A stretch of 64,000 nt of DNA from positions 248,001 through 312,000 of the forward strand of contig NZ_VTTL01000007.1 of assembly GCF_008364685.1 (NCBI RefSeq), written 5' to 3'. The DNA is from Xanthobacter oligotrophicus (GTDB taxonomy: Bacteria; Pseudomonadota; Alphaproteobacteria; Rhizobiales; Xanthobacteraceae). Shown in pieces: positions 37,313 to 46,789 of this stretch. The stretch's first letter is position 1, and every line of letters starts with the position of its first letter. Both the position numbers and the translations under genes were made by a program. A model generated the notes under the pieces. The model was not told the origin of the DNA, ran no database searches, and saw only the letters and a program-made list of their open reading frames with translations.

Positions 37313-37651
37313 ATGCGAAACACCTTCCGATTGCTTTCCGGCTTGTGGCTCGGTGCGCTGGCGGCGTTGCCGGCTTCGGCGATGCCCCTTGAGCCAGCCC
37401 CCGTGCCCGACACCGTGATCTTGACCCCGGTCGCCCAGGGCTGCGGCCCAGGGTGGTGGCGGGGTCCCTGGGGCCATTGCCGCCACACCCCCTATGCCGG
37501 CCGCACGCCGGGCGGCGGGTGGGTCTACGATCTGCCCCCCACCTATGGCTATTTCGGCAATGGCTGCCCACCCGGCTACTGGCATGGGCCCTGGGGGCAT
37601 TGCCGCGACACCCCCTATCACGGCCGGCTGCCCGGCGGCGGATGGCAGTGA
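37313..37651 (+). CDS. GCG_CRPN-type small secreted repeat protein
   Basis: The 112-residue protein has a signal peptide (LLSGLWLGALAALPASAM) and two copies of a Cys-Gly-Trp-rich unit. The first is GCGPGWWRGPWGHCRHTPY and the second GCPPGYWHGPWGHCRDTPY, each followed by GRxPGGGW. The motif GCG plus WGHCRxTPY is the signature of the GCG_CRPN family of Hyphomicrobiales, whose function is unknown. The paired Cys in each unit suggest disulfides or metal binding in the periplasm. It is followed by an LTXXQ protein on the same strand. Confidence 0.82.
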   Translation: MRNTFRLLSGLWLGALAALPASAMPLEPAPVPDTVILTPVAQGCGPGWWRGPWGHCRHTPYAGRTPGGGWVYDLPPTYGYFGNGCPPGYWHGPWGHCRDTPYHGRLPGGGWQ

Positions 37652-37701
37652 CAGTGAACGCCGCCTCCGGTTCAAATCCAACGACACGGAAGATCCTGAC
37701 C

Positions 37702-38205
37702 ATGAACCGCACCCTTGTGGCCGCCCTGACGGGCGCGCTTCTCATCGCCATGCCCGCAGCGCAGGCCCAGACTGCATCGTCCGCCGGCGCACCGGCGGAG
37801 CCCCCCGCCGTGGAGCTCTACAGCGCGGCGGATGCCCAGGCCGTCCTTGAGGCGCGCCTTCTCGCGCTGAAGACGGTGATGACCCTCAGTCCCGAACAGC
37901 AAAAGCTCTGGCCGCCGGTGGAGGCCGCCATCCGCGCGGTGGCGAAGCTGTCCGCCGAGCGCCGGGCCGAGCGGGCCAAGGCGCCGCCGCCGGCTGATTT
38001 CGTGGAGATCCTGGAACGCACCGCCGATGCCGAGGCGCTGCGGGCGCGGGACCTGAAGACGGTGACGGCCGCGCTGAAGCCTCTCGTCGTGTCTCTCACG
38101 CCGGAGCAACTGCGGCGCATCCCCGCCTTCCTTGGACTGCGCGAAGGCACTGACGGCCTGCCCCAGCCGACCGCCGAGATCTGGCTGTTCGAAGAAGAAA
38201 ACTAG
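37702..38205 (+). CDS. Periplasmic Spy/CpxP-like LTXXQ motif protein
   Basis: The 167-residue protein has a signal peptide (LVAALTGALLIAMPAAQAQ). The mature part is helical with two LTxxQ-type elements, MTLSPEQQKLWPPVEAAI and VSLTPEQLRRIPAF, the hallmark of Spy/CpxP-type periplasmic chaperone or stress sensors. The start at 37702 was chosen because it places the signal peptide at the N-terminus; the longer frame upstream is the shadow of the preceding gene. It lies 50 bp after the GCG_CRPN gene and 47 bp before the cupin gene. Confidence 0.85.
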   Translation: MNRTLVAALTGALLIAMPAAQAQTASSAGAPAEPPAVELYSAADAQAVLEARLLALKTVMTLSPEQQKLWPPVEAAIRAVAKLSAERRAERAKAPPPADFVEILERTADAEALRARDLKTVTAALKPLVVSLTPEQLRRIPAFLGLREGTDGLPQPTAEIWLFEEEN

Positions 38206-38252
38206 GATCAAAGCAATATCAGCTCATCAACCACAGTCTCAAGGAGGCTCCC

Positions 38253-38735
38253 ATGTCCATATCCTTCCTGCATTCCAAGGGCACCGAAGCGCCCATCAAG
38301 ATCCCTGCCATCGGGCTCGATCTGTTCGTGCGTATGCCGCCGGCGGCGAGCTCGGGCGAGTTCTGCTTCATCGAGACCATCAATGCCCCGGGCGCCGGGC
38401 CGCCCCGGCATCGCCACCGCGAAGCGGAGATCTTCCGCGTCATCGAGGGCCGATATCTCTATGAGGCGGACGGCCGGCGCTTCTATGCCGAAGCGGGCGA
38501 CGTGGTCAGCATTCCCGGCGGGGTCGAGCACGGCTTCTGCAACGTGACGGACAAGCCCGCGCGCCAGTATATCCTGATGGCCCCGGCCCTCGATGCGGCG
38601 GCGTTCTTCACCGAGCTGGCCGGCGTGATGCATGACGGCATCCCCGACCAGGCTGCGCTCAATGCCTTCGGGGTGAAGTGGCAGGTGGAGTTCCTCGGTC
38701 CGCCGGTGAGCAAGAACGGCGAGCCCGCGGCCTGA
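38253..38735 (+). CDS. Cupin domain protein
   Basis: A 160-residue single-domain cupin has the metal motif 1 GAGPPRHRHREAEIFRVIEG (two His and a Glu) and motif 2 GDVVSIPGGVEHGF (His). These residues bind Fe or Mn in many small cupin dioxygenases and isomerases. No signal peptide is visible, so it is cytoplasmic. A CAAGGAGGC-like site precedes the ATG. It lies 80 bp before the FAD monooxygenase and may take part in the same catabolic sequence, perhaps as a ring-cleavage or isomerase step; this is inference. Confidence 0.88.
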   Translation: MSISFLHSKGTEAPIKIPAIGLDLFVRMPPAASSGEFCFIETINAPGAGPPRHRHREAEIFRVIEGRYLYEADGRRFYAEAGDVVSIPGGVEHGFCNVTDKPARQYILMAPALDAAAFFTELAGVMHDGIPDQAALNAFGVKWQVEFLGPPVSKNGEPAA

Positions 38736-38815
38736 GGCAGGGACAGCCGCCCCCTCCATCGCCCAAACCACGGCCCGCGGCTCGGGCCGACCCATGATAC
38801 ATTCGGGAGGACATC

Positions 38816-40285
38816 GTGACGGATCGCGTTCTCATCGTCGGCGCGGGACCGGTCGGACTGACCATGGCTCTGGAGCTGGCGCGCTACGGCGTACCGGTCC
38901 GTCTCATCGACAAGATCCCGGATGCCGCGCATACGTCGCGCGCGGTCGCGGTGTGGCCGCGTACGCTGGAGCTTCTGGATCGGTCCGGTGCGGCAGCCGA
39001 CCTGATCCCTCTGGGGAACAAGGTGACCGTCGCCAACCTCTTGTCGGGGGGCCGGCGCGTGGCGGCGTTATCCCTCGATCAGGTGCCCTCGCCCTATCCC
39101 TTCGTGCTCATGGTGCCGCAGTACGACACCGAATCCGTGCTGAGGCGTCATCTCGCGGCCCACGGGGTCACGCCTGACCTCGGCATAGAGCTGTTGGATT
39201 TCGAACAGGATGCGGACGGCGTCTCGGCCCGCCTGCGCGGCAGCGATGGTGCCGAGAGTACCGACCGCTTCGCCTTTCTGGTCGCCTGCGACGGGGCACA
39301 CAGCGTGGTGCGCCACCGCCTCGGCCTCGACTTCAAGGGCGACACCATGGGCCTCGACTGGACCCAGGGCGACTTTCACCTGAGCGGATATCCCTTCCCC
39401 TCCTCCCAAATGTCCATCTTCTGTCACGAGGACGGACCGATGCTGTTCTTCCCCATGGGCCCCGATCGCGCCCGCATTATCACCAGCCTCGGCCCGACGA
39501 CCGGAAAGCCGGCGGTGCCGCTGGACCAGGACGCCTTCCAGAAGGTTCTCGATGCGCGCGGCCCCGGAGGCATCACGCTGACCGGCACCGTATGGATCAG
39601 CGCTTTCCATATCAACGAGCGGCAGGTGGGCAGCTATCGGTCGGGGCGGATCTTCCTCGCGGGCGACGCGGCCCATATCCACAGCCCCGCCGGCGGACAG
39701 GGCATGAACACCGGCATGCAGGATGCCGTGAACCTCGCCTGGAAGCTGGCGCTGGTGACCCGCGGCATCGCCGACGCGCCGGCGCTTCTGGACAGCTATG
39801 ACCCCGAGCGCCGCCCGGTGGGCGCGCAGGTCATTGCGGCGTCCGGGCGGATGACCCGGATGGCGACGCTGGCCAACCCGATCCTGGAGCATCTGCGCGA
39901 CGTGGCCGTCCATCTGCTGCTGGGGCTTGCACCGGTGCAGCGGGCTATCACGGGGCTGATGGCGGAAGTCTCCATCGGCTATCCCCATAGTCCTTTCAAC
40001 GGCCCGTCCCAGGGCGATGCGCGAGCGGGGTCGCGGGTGCGGCCGGTGGTCGGGGAGGTGCCGTTCGGCGCAGGCGACACGCCGTTCTTCGCCGTGTGCG
40101 GCGGCACCGGCGCGGCTGAGCTCGCGTCCCGATTTCCCGGCCTCGTGGAGACGCCACCGCGTCCGTCGGGCGGGGACGGCCTTGTCTCGCTGGTCCGGCC
40201 GGACGGCTACCTCGCCGCCCAGGTGGAGGATGCGGACTGGCAGGCTCTCGTGCCCTATCTCCAGCAGATCGGGGCGGAGCGGTGA
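38816..40285 (+). CDS. FAD-dependent monooxygenase (PheA/TfdB type)
   Basis: The 489-residue class A flavoprotein monooxygenase has the N-terminal dinucleotide-binding motif VLIVGAGPVGLTMALELARY, the DG motif FLVACDGAHSVVRHRLGL near residue 165 and the second FAD motif IFLAGDAAHIHSPAGGQGMN near 280. A C-terminal thioredoxin-like part follows. It would hydroxylate an aromatic ring using NAD(P)H and O2. The GTG start at 38816 has GGGAGGA upstream. The gene order cupin, monooxygenase, DUF917, HyuA suggests one pathway, possibly for a nitrogen heterocycle because HyuA-type proteins act on cyclic amides. Confidence 0.92.
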   Translation: MTDRVLIVGAGPVGLTMALELARYGVPVRLIDKIPDAAHTSRAVAVWPRTLELLDRSGAAADLIPLGNKVTVANLLSGGRRVAALSLDQVPSPYPFVLMVPQYDTESVLRRHLAAHGVTPDLGIELLDFEQDADGVSARLRGSDGAESTDRFAFLVACDGAHSVVRHRLGLDFKGDTMGLDWTQGDFHLSGYPFPSSQMSIFCHEDGPMLFFPMGPDRARIITSLGPTTGKPAVPLDQDAFQKVLDARGPGGITLTGTVWISAFHINERQVGSYRSGRIFLAGDAAHIHSPAGGQGMNTGMQDAVNLAWKLALVTRGIADAPALLDSYDPERRPVGAQVIAASGRMTRMATLANPILEHLRDVAVHLLLGLAPVQRAITGLMAEVSIGYPHSPFNGPSQGDARAGSRVRPVVGEVPFGAGDTPFFAVCGGTGAAELASRFPGLVETPPRPSGGDGLVSLVRPDGYLAAQVEDADWQALVPYLQQIGAER

Positions 40286-40363
40286 CTGCCCGTCGCGTGA
40301 AGCCGCTTCCGAATGGCCGCAGCGGGCGAAACGACCGCTCGCTTCATAGCTGAAAGACCTGGG

Positions 40364-41453
40364 ATGCCTCGTTTCCTGGATGCGGAAGAGCTTGATCTGC
40401 TGGCAATCGGCGCCTGGATTCTCGGGACCGGAGGCGGCGGATCGCCCTATGCCTCCCACCTTGTCGCCCGGCAATTCTATGAGGACGGAGGCCGCATCGC
40501 GCTTCTCGATCCGGACGAATTGGCCGACGACAACGTCGTGGCGGTGGTCTCGACCATGGGGGCGCCATTGGTGTTCCAGGAACGCATGACCGATGCCGCC
40601 TTCGCCTTGAAGCCGGTGCGGGTCATGGAGGCTTTCCTGGGCCGGCCGTTCCGGGCGGTGATGACGGTGGAGATCGGCGGCTGCAACGCCTTTCAGCCGT
40701 TGCTCGTGGCCGCGGCATCCGGCCTGCCGGTCGTGGATGCGGACGCCATGGGCCGGGCCTATCCCGAGGCCCAGATGCAGACCTTCTCCATTGCCGGGCT
40801 GCAGATGGTCCCGCACGTCGTTTCCGACATCCGCGACAATGACGTGATCATTCCCACCGCGTCCGGCGGGCATGAGATGGAGCGCGTGCGGCGCAAGGTC
40901 TGCACGGAATACGGATCGGTCGCGACCACCTGCCAGGCCCCGCGCACCGGGGCGGAGGTGAAGCGTCACGCGGTCCTGCGCAGCCTGTCGCACGCCATCG
41001 CCCTGGGGCGCGAGGTGCGCCGCGCGAAGGCGACCCATGAGGATCCGGTCCAGGCGACCGTGGCCGCCGCCGGTGGTAAGCGGCTGTTCACCGGCAAAGG
41101 TGATGGATGTGCAGCGCCGCACCACCGAGGGCTTCCTGCGCGGCTCCCTCATCCTCGCTGGCCTCGGCGACGACGCCGGCGCGTCCTTCGACATCGCCTT
41201 CCGGAACGAGTTCACCATCGGGCGGCGCGACGGCACGGTGATCGTCACGACGCCCGACCTGATCTGCGTGCTCGACACCATCTCGGGCGAGGCCATCGGC
41301 ACGGAGAGCCTGCGCTACGGCCAGAGGGGCACGGTCATCGCCCTGCCGTCGCAACCGATCCATCGCAGCACCGAGGGGCTGCGCCATGTCGGCCCGCGCG
41401 CCTTCGGCCATGACGTGGAGTTTCGCAGCGTCTTCGGCGAGGAGCCGGCATGA
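40364..41453 (+). pseudogene. DUF917 (S-methyl-thiohydantoin desulfurase-like) protein, frameshifted
   Basis: The protein of ~363 residues starts MPRFLDAEELDLLAIGAWIL and has the glycine-rich GTGGGGSPY near residue 20 and EIGGCNAFQPLLVAAASGLP near 105, the pattern of DUF917. The frame breaks at AAA 41096-41098. Removing one A joins GKRLFTGK to VMDVQRRTTEGFLRGSL, and the rest then runs to the TGA at 41453, which overlaps the next ATG as ATGA. DUF917 domains partner HyuA-type proteins in hydantoin-related enzymes. A sequencing error is as likely as inactivation. Confidence 0.82.
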
Positions 41454-43000
41454 GCCGCATCGGGATCGACGTCGGCGGCACCAATACCGATGCCGTCCTG
41501 CTCGAGGGCGGCAAGGTGCTCGCCGCGCTGAAACGGCCGACCACCGTCGATGTCGCGGACGGCGTGCGCCAGGCACTGGTCGATCTGGTCGCCGCGGCCG
41601 CCGGCCATCCGGCCCTCGGGCGGATCGAAGCGGTGATGATCGGCACCACGCATTTCACCAATGCGGTGGTGGAGCGGCGCCATCTGGACCGCGTGGCGGC
41701 GCTGCGCATCGGCCTGCCCGCCAATGCCGGGCTGCCGCCCTTCATCGGCTGGCCGAAGGACCTTGCGGCGGCCATGCGGGGAAGCGTCCACATGGTGGGC
41801 GGCGGGCACGAATATGACGGGCGGGTTCTGGTGCCGCTGGATCGCGCAGCCGTGCGGCGCGAGGCGCAGTGCATCGCGGAGAGCGGCATCACCTCGGTCG
41901 CCATCACCAGCGTGTTCTCCCCGCTGACCGATGAATGCGAGCGCGAGGCCGCGGAAATCGTGCGGGAGGTGATGCCCGCGGCGCGCATCACGCTCTCCCA
42001 CGAGATCGGCCGGATCGGCCTGTTGGAGCGGGAGAATGCGGCGCTGCTGAATGCCGGGCTGCAGGGCCTTGCGCAGCGCACCACGGCGGCCTTCGTGCGG
42101 GCGCTGCGCAACAGCGGCATCGCGGCGCCGCTCTATCTCACCCAGAATGACGGCACCATCGTGCAGGCGGCGGTGGCGGAGCGCCATCCGGTCTATCGCT
42201 TCGCCTCCGGTCCCACCAACAGCATGCGCGGCGCGGCCTTCCTCTCGGGCCTCGCCGATGCGCTGGTGGTGGATGTGGGCGGCACGACCACCGACGTGGG
42301 CTGCCTCAAGGACGGGTTTCCGCGTCAGGCCAATGCGATGGTGGAGATCGGCGGGGTGCGCACGCTGTTCCGCATGCCGGACCTGATCTCCATCGGCCTC
42401 GGCGGCGGCACGGAGATCGCCGACGACGGACGCCGGATCGGTCCGGGCAGCGTCGGCTTCCGGCTGCCGGAGAAGGCGCTCTGCTTCGGCGGCGACACGC
42501 TGACCGCAACGGACATCGCGGTCGCTGCGGGGCGGATCGCGCTGGGAGATCCGGGGCTGGTGCGCAGGCTTCCTGGTCCTCTCGTGGCCGACGGCCTCCT
42601 TCACATGGAACGCATGGTTGCGGAGGTGGTGGACCGCATGAAGACGGATGCCGCGCCGGTTCCCCTCATCGCGGTGGGCGGCGGGAGCTTTCTGGTGCCC
42701 GATCCCATGGAGGGCGTCTCGCAGGTGGTGCGCATCCAGCACCATGCCGTGGCCAATGCCGTAGGCGCCGCCATTGCGCAGGTCAGCGGCGAGGTGGATC
42801 GCATCTTCTCCGGTGTCGAGCGTGACGCGGCACTCGATGAAGCGACAAGGGAGGCGATGCGGCGCGCGATCGAGGCCGGCGCTGAGCCGGGCAGCGTGCA
42901 GACGCTCGATGTTGAGGACATCCCGATCGCTTATCTTCCCGGCAATGCCCGCCGCGTCCGCGTGCGCGTCGTCGGGGAGATCGCGCAGCTCACTGCCTAA
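41450..43000 (+). CDS. Hydantoinase/oxoprolinase family protein (HyuA-type)
   Basis: The 516-residue protein has an N-terminal actin-like ATP-binding phosphate loop, IGIDVGGTNTDAVLL. The HyuA elements follow: IGTTHFTNAVVER near residue 64, TLSHEIGRIGLLERENAALLN near 185 and the second ATP-site VVDVGGTTTDVG near 275. Related enzymes hydrolyse cyclic amides (hydantoin, 5-oxoproline, caprolactam) or carboxylate acetone or acetophenone with ATP. It is shorter than the usual ~680 residues but complete for the DUF917-linked subgroup. It is coupled to DUF917 by a 4-base overlap. Confidence 0.9.
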   Translation: MSRIGIDVGGTNTDAVLLEGGKVLAALKRPTTVDVADGVRQALVDLVAAAAGHPALGRIEAVMIGTTHFTNAVVERRHLDRVAALRIGLPANAGLPPFIGWPKDLAAAMRGSVHMVGGGHEYDGRVLVPLDRAAVRREAQCIAESGITSVAITSVFSPLTDECEREAAEIVREVMPAARITLSHEIGRIGLLERENAALLNAGLQGLAQRTTAAFVRALRNSGIAAPLYLTQNDGTIVQAAVAERHPVYRFASGPTNSMRGAAFLSGLADALVVDVGGTTTDVGCLKDGFPRQANAMVEIGGVRTLFRMPDLISIGLGGGTEIADDGRRIGPGSVGFRLPEKALCFGGDTLTATDIAVAAGRIALGDPGLVRRLPGPLVADGLLHMERMVAEVVDRMKTDAAPVPLIAVGGGSFLVPDPMEGVSQVVRIQHHAVANAVGAAIAQVSGEVDRIFSGVERDAALDEATREAMRRAIEAGAEPGSVQTLDVEDIPIAYLPGNARRVRVRVVGEIAQLTA

Positions 43001-43013
43001 TACCAACGGCCCC

Positions 43014-43053
43014 GGTCTTTGACCGGTGCCGAGAGGGTGTCGCTCAGGCGCCG
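43014..43053 (+). repeat. Intergenic repeat copy B (partner at 4811-4850)
   Basis: It lies just past the HyuA stop codon and begins with a CCGGTC-TTT-GACCGG hairpin (43012-43026). 32 of 40 bases match the element downstream of dapD. Confidence 0.45.
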
Positions 43054-43063
43054 CGCGGGCTTA

Positions 43064-43100
43064 ACCAAAGGCCCATGAGTCAAGCTCATGGGCCTTTGGT
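43064..43100. terminator. Bidirectional terminator between HyuA and malic enzyme genes
   Basis: A perfect 16-bp inverted repeat, ACCAAAGGCCCATGAG paired with CTCATGGGCCTTTGGT, encloses a 5-base loop between two convergent genes. It is well placed to stop transcription from both sides. Confidence 0.75.
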
Positions 43101-43238
43101 ATAAGCGGGGCACCCCCGGATGGCGGCAGAATATCCGGCGCCGTCCGATCCATCGCCCTGGCCGTCCAGCGACCGCGTGGCGTCATTTCATTCCTTGCTC
43201 CGGGTCCAGCGACGTTCGGGCCCTGACCTTCCGAGCCG

Positions 43239-44931
43239 CTATTTCTGCTTTGCGGTGAGCGGCACGTAACGCGGCGTCCAGATCTTGGCGCGCAGGCGCT
43301 GCTGGATCTGATCGACCGTGACGTCAGAGGCGTAGCCTTCCTTATGGGCCTGCATCGCGACGGCGAGGGCGACCCCTGCCGCGACCTCCCGTAGAGCGCT
43401 CACCGGGGGCAAAAGATTGTGCCTCGGATTGTCGCGGGCGGGCGATGACCCCGCCAGTGCCTTCGCTGCCGCCATGAACATTCCATCGCTGACGCGGCTG
43501 GCGCCGACTGCCAGCGTGCCCAGCCCAATACCGGGAAAGATGTAGGAATTGTTGGTCTGGTCCACCTTGAAGCGGGCGCCGTTCCGCAAGATCGGGAGGA
43601 ATGGGCTGCCGACACCCGCGAGCACCCGCCCTGCGGTCCAGGCTTCGATATCCGAAGGCGTCGCTTCTGCCCGCGAGGTCGGGTTGGACAGCGGAAAGAT
43701 GACCGGCCGCTCGTTGCATTCGGCCATCGCGCGGATCACTGGCTCTGTGAAGGCGCCCGCCTGGCCGGAGACGCCGATCAGCACCGTTGGCCGGGCGTTG
43801 CGCACGACGTCGAGGAGCTCGATCCTGTCCGGATGGTCGAGTGTCCAGCCCTCGATCGATTGCCGCTTCTGCACAAAGGGGAGCTGGAATGGGACAAGTC
43901 CGGGCATGCCTTCGATCAGGAGTCCGTCACGATCGACCATGAAGAAGCGTGCTGCCGCCTCGTTCTCAGACAGGCCGGCATCGCACATGGCGGAGCGGAT
44001 CAGGCCGGCGATGCCGCAGCCGGCCGAGCCGCCGCCGAACACCGCCACCCGCTGTTCGGCGAGCGGCACGCCGGTGACATTGACGGCCGCCAGCAAGGTG
44101 CCGGTCGCCACCGCGGCCGTGCCCTGGACATCGTCATTGAAGGTGCACAGCCGGTCGCGATAGCGCTCAAGCAGGCGCGTCGCATTGTTCTTCGCGAAAT
44201 CTTCCCACTGCAGCAGAACCCGGGGCCAACGCCTGGTGACGGCGGAGACGAAGGCCTCGATGAAGTCGTCATACACCTGGCCGCGCACCCGCTCGTGCCG
44301 CCAGCCCACATAGAGCGGGTCGGCGAGGCAGTCGGAATTGTCGGTTCCGACATCAAGCAGGATCGGCAAAGTCGCCGCCGGGTGCATGCCGCCGCCGCCG
44401 GAATAGAGCGCGAGCTTGCCGATCGGAGTGCCCATGCCGCCCGCCCCCTCGTCGCCGAGCCCCAGGATGCGCTCGCCATCGGTCACGACGATCGCTTCCA
44501 CGGCGTCGAAGCGCGGCTGCGCGAAGATCTGGTCGAGCCGCGACTGATGGGGGATGCTGAGAAAAAGGCCGCGCGGCTTGTGGTACAGGCGGCTGAACTG
44601 CTGGCAGCCGGCGCCCACCGTGGGCGTATAGACGACCGGCAGCAGCTCTTCGAGGGCCGACCAACGTCGCATAGAACAGGGTCTCGTTGGTGTCCTGGAG
44701 CTCGCGCAGGAACGCATAGCGTTCGAGATCTGTTTCGAAGCCGCGCAGCGCCAGCAGCGCGCGGGACATCTGCTCGTCAAGGGTTGAGACATGCGGCGGC
44801 AGCAATCCGTGCAGATGGAAGGCGTCGCGCTCTTCCTCGGTGAAGGCCGTGCCCTTGTTGAGCTGGGGATCGGCCAGCAGTTCGTATCCGTTCCGCATGG
44901 TGGATAGGAGCGAGGGGGTCGCCTCAAACAT
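43239..44931 (-). pseudogene. maeA: NAD-type malic enzyme, single-base frameshift
   Basis: Malic enzyme decarboxylates malate to pyruvate with NAD(P)+. The N-terminal part (QLNKGTAFTEEERDAFHLHG, LQDTNETLFYATL) and the rest (EELLPVVYTPTVGAGCQQFS, GERILGLGDEGAGGMGTPIG, LQWEDFAKNNA, FNDDVQGTAAV, VFGGGSAGCGIAGL, PLSNPTSRAEAT) match the E. coli MaeA type and together give ~563 residues. One base is missing near 44659, between ATLV and SALEELLPVV. Its ATG overlaps the hydrolase stop by 8 bp, so it is the last gene of the operon, supplying pyruvate or NADH. An inserted base would restore a normal enzyme. Confidence 0.85.
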
Positions 44932-46735
44932 GAAGATCGCTCCTGGCTCCGCCGACCCGGGCGAGTTCGATATAGGTGTCGGGGCCGTAATGCAGGGTGT
45001 TGCGCGAGTAGTAGGGCGGCACCTGCATGTCGAACTGGGCGTGCCCGTGGCTCACGTCGCTGCGCAGGAGATCGGTGCGGCTGGCGATGTCGAGGCGAAG
45101 CCGCTCGCCCGGCTTCGGCACCACGGGCTGCGGCGTGAGGCTGAAGCGCAGCGTCACCGGCACGCCGGGGGTGAGCGGCTCGGGCGTGTCGATGTCGATG
45201 GCGATCTCGGTCAAGGTGGAGCGCACTGCGTCGATCCTGCGGCAGGCGGGGCGGATCGTCCCCATGGAGAGGATCTGGTAGCCGCCATCGGCCGAGACGA
45301 TGCCGGTGCGAGCCACCACGTGGGAATCGATCTCGTTGCAGCTGAAAGAGAGGCTCACGGAAACCGGGCCGGTCAGCTCCATCGCCTCCTCCACCGGCAG
45401 CTCGAAGGTGAGGCGCTGGCTCTCCACCTCGTCGAAGCCCGCTGTCACGATGGCGCCGAGCGGCACCGCCGCCCATCGGTTCGTCCCGCCTTCGCCCGGC
45501 GCGCGGTCGAGGCGATGGGTTGCGGCGTCCGCGCCGCTGGAGGCCGGGTAGAGGCGCAGCGCCGTGCTGCCGGGCAGCGGCCATTCCGGAGCGCTGCGAT
45601 AGTCCTTCGCGCCTTCCGTCCAGTATCGCACCCGCGGCTGTGCGGCATAGCCGTTGTCCGCGCCGTAGACGAGATGATCGAAGAAGGCGAGCGCCTCCAG
45701 CTGCCAGGCATAGACCGGCAGATCATAGGTCGCCGGGCCAATGATGAGCCAGCGTTGATCCTTCGGCGTGCCGGCATTCTGGAACAGGTCGTAGGCGCCG
45801 AACTGGTGCAGGTTGAGGTAGCCGGCATTCTGCATGACGACGAACGGCACCTTGATGTCGCCGAGCGCGCCGGACGGCCCGGCCGGCAGCACGCCCGTGG
45901 CCCGCGTCTTGCCGTCGAGCATGAGGCCGGCGAACAGCTGCCGCGTCTGGGGCGTCGGCACCTGCCGCTGGAAGGCCTTCATGATCCGCGCCATGCGCTT
46001 CTTCAGCTGCGGCCGCCACACGTGCTTCAGGGCTGAGTTGGTGATGTGGCTCACCACCGCGCGCAGCAGCGGCGGCACGCGAAGCCTGAACTGCAGGGGC
46101 GTGAAGTTCGCCCCCATCCAGAGTGCGAAGAAATCGGGCTGCGGCGCACCGCCGAACATGGCGATGTGGCGGAAGAAGTCCGTGCACATCTCGTTGGTGA
46201 AGAAGCCCTTCAGCGCCGGCGGGCGAAGCCGTGCCACCTGCGGCTGGGTCAGCCCGTAATAGGAGGTGCCGAACAGCACCACCTGCCCGTCGCACCAGGG
46301 CTGGGTAGCGGCCCATTGGATGACCCTGGCATGGTCCTCCACGTCCGTGTCGTTGAGATAGACGGCGTCGGCGCCGCCCGAGCGGCCCATGCCGCGGCGG
46401 GTGACGATCACGTGGGCGTAGCCGCGATCGGTGAAGACCGGCGGGCTACCGCTCTCGTTGTTGCCGGCGGGCACCCCGGCGGCCTGCAATTCCTTAGAAT
46501 AGGCCGCGAAGCAGATGACCGCCGGATAGCGGCCGGCCGCCTTCGGCACATAGACATCGGCCGCAAGGCTGATGGATGGGGCGACCTCGACCATCTGGTC
46601 CGCGAGGACGCGGCAGCCGAGCCCCGACTTCGCGGCGGGTCCCGGCGTCCAGCCGGCGAGCTGCGGGCCGAACAGGCCGCCCTTCGGCGCGATGAGATTG
46701 TCCCAGAAGCCCGGCTTCCCGTTCTTGTCCGTCAT
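44924..46735 (-). CDS. CocE/NonD family acyl hydrolase
   Basis: The 603-residue alpha/beta hydrolase has the X-Pro-dipeptidase-like fold: RYPAVICFAAYSKE near residue 90, TRRGMGRSGG near 132, the nucleophile elbow VLFGTSYYGLTQP near 175, and a catalytic-domain segment KVPFVVMQNAGYLNLHQFG near 325. The C-terminal ~200 residues form the jelly-roll domain seen in CocE, NonD and cephalosporin acylases. There is no signal peptide. It would hydrolyse an ester or amide. It is 54 bp downstream of the small NHLP-like gene in a same-strand operon with the TPP enzyme and Dld. Confidence 0.9.
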   Translation of the reverse strand: MTDKNGKPGFWDNLIAPKGGLFGPQLAGWTPGPAAKSGLGCRVLADQMVEVAPSISLAADVYVPKAAGRYPAVICFAAYSKELQAAGVPAGNNESGSPPVFTDRGYAHVIVTRRGMGRSGGADAVYLNDTDVEDHARVIQWAATQPWCDGQVVLFGTSYYGLTQPQVARLRPPALKGFFTNEMCTDFFRHIAMFGGAPQPDFFALWMGANFTPLQFRLRVPPLLRAVVSHITNSALKHVWRPQLKKRMARIMKAFQRQVPTPQTRQLFAGLMLDGKTRATGVLPAGPSGALGDIKVPFVVMQNAGYLNLHQFGAYDLFQNAGTPKDQRWLIIGPATYDLPVYAWQLEALAFFDHLVYGADNGYAAQPRVRYWTEGAKDYRSAPEWPLPGSTALRLYPASSGADAATHRLDRAPGEGGTNRWAAVPLGAIVTAGFDEVESQRLTFELPVEEAMELTGPVSVSLSFSCNEIDSHVVARTGIVSADGGYQILSMGTIRPACRRIDAVRSTLTEIAIDIDTPEPLTPGVPVTLRFSLTPQPVVPKPGERLRLDIASRTDLLRSDVSHGHAQFDMQVPPYYSRNTLHYGPDTYIELARVGGARSDLHV

Positions 46736-46789
46736 GTGCGTTCTCCCCCGGCCTCAGGCTCACCGCGCAGCTCTTCGCGCGGGGGCGTT

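Noticed and set aside
39068..41302. 744-codon minus-strand frame opposite the FAD monooxygenase and DUF917 genes
   Set aside because: Antisense shadow in GC-rich coding DNA with no recognisable domain.
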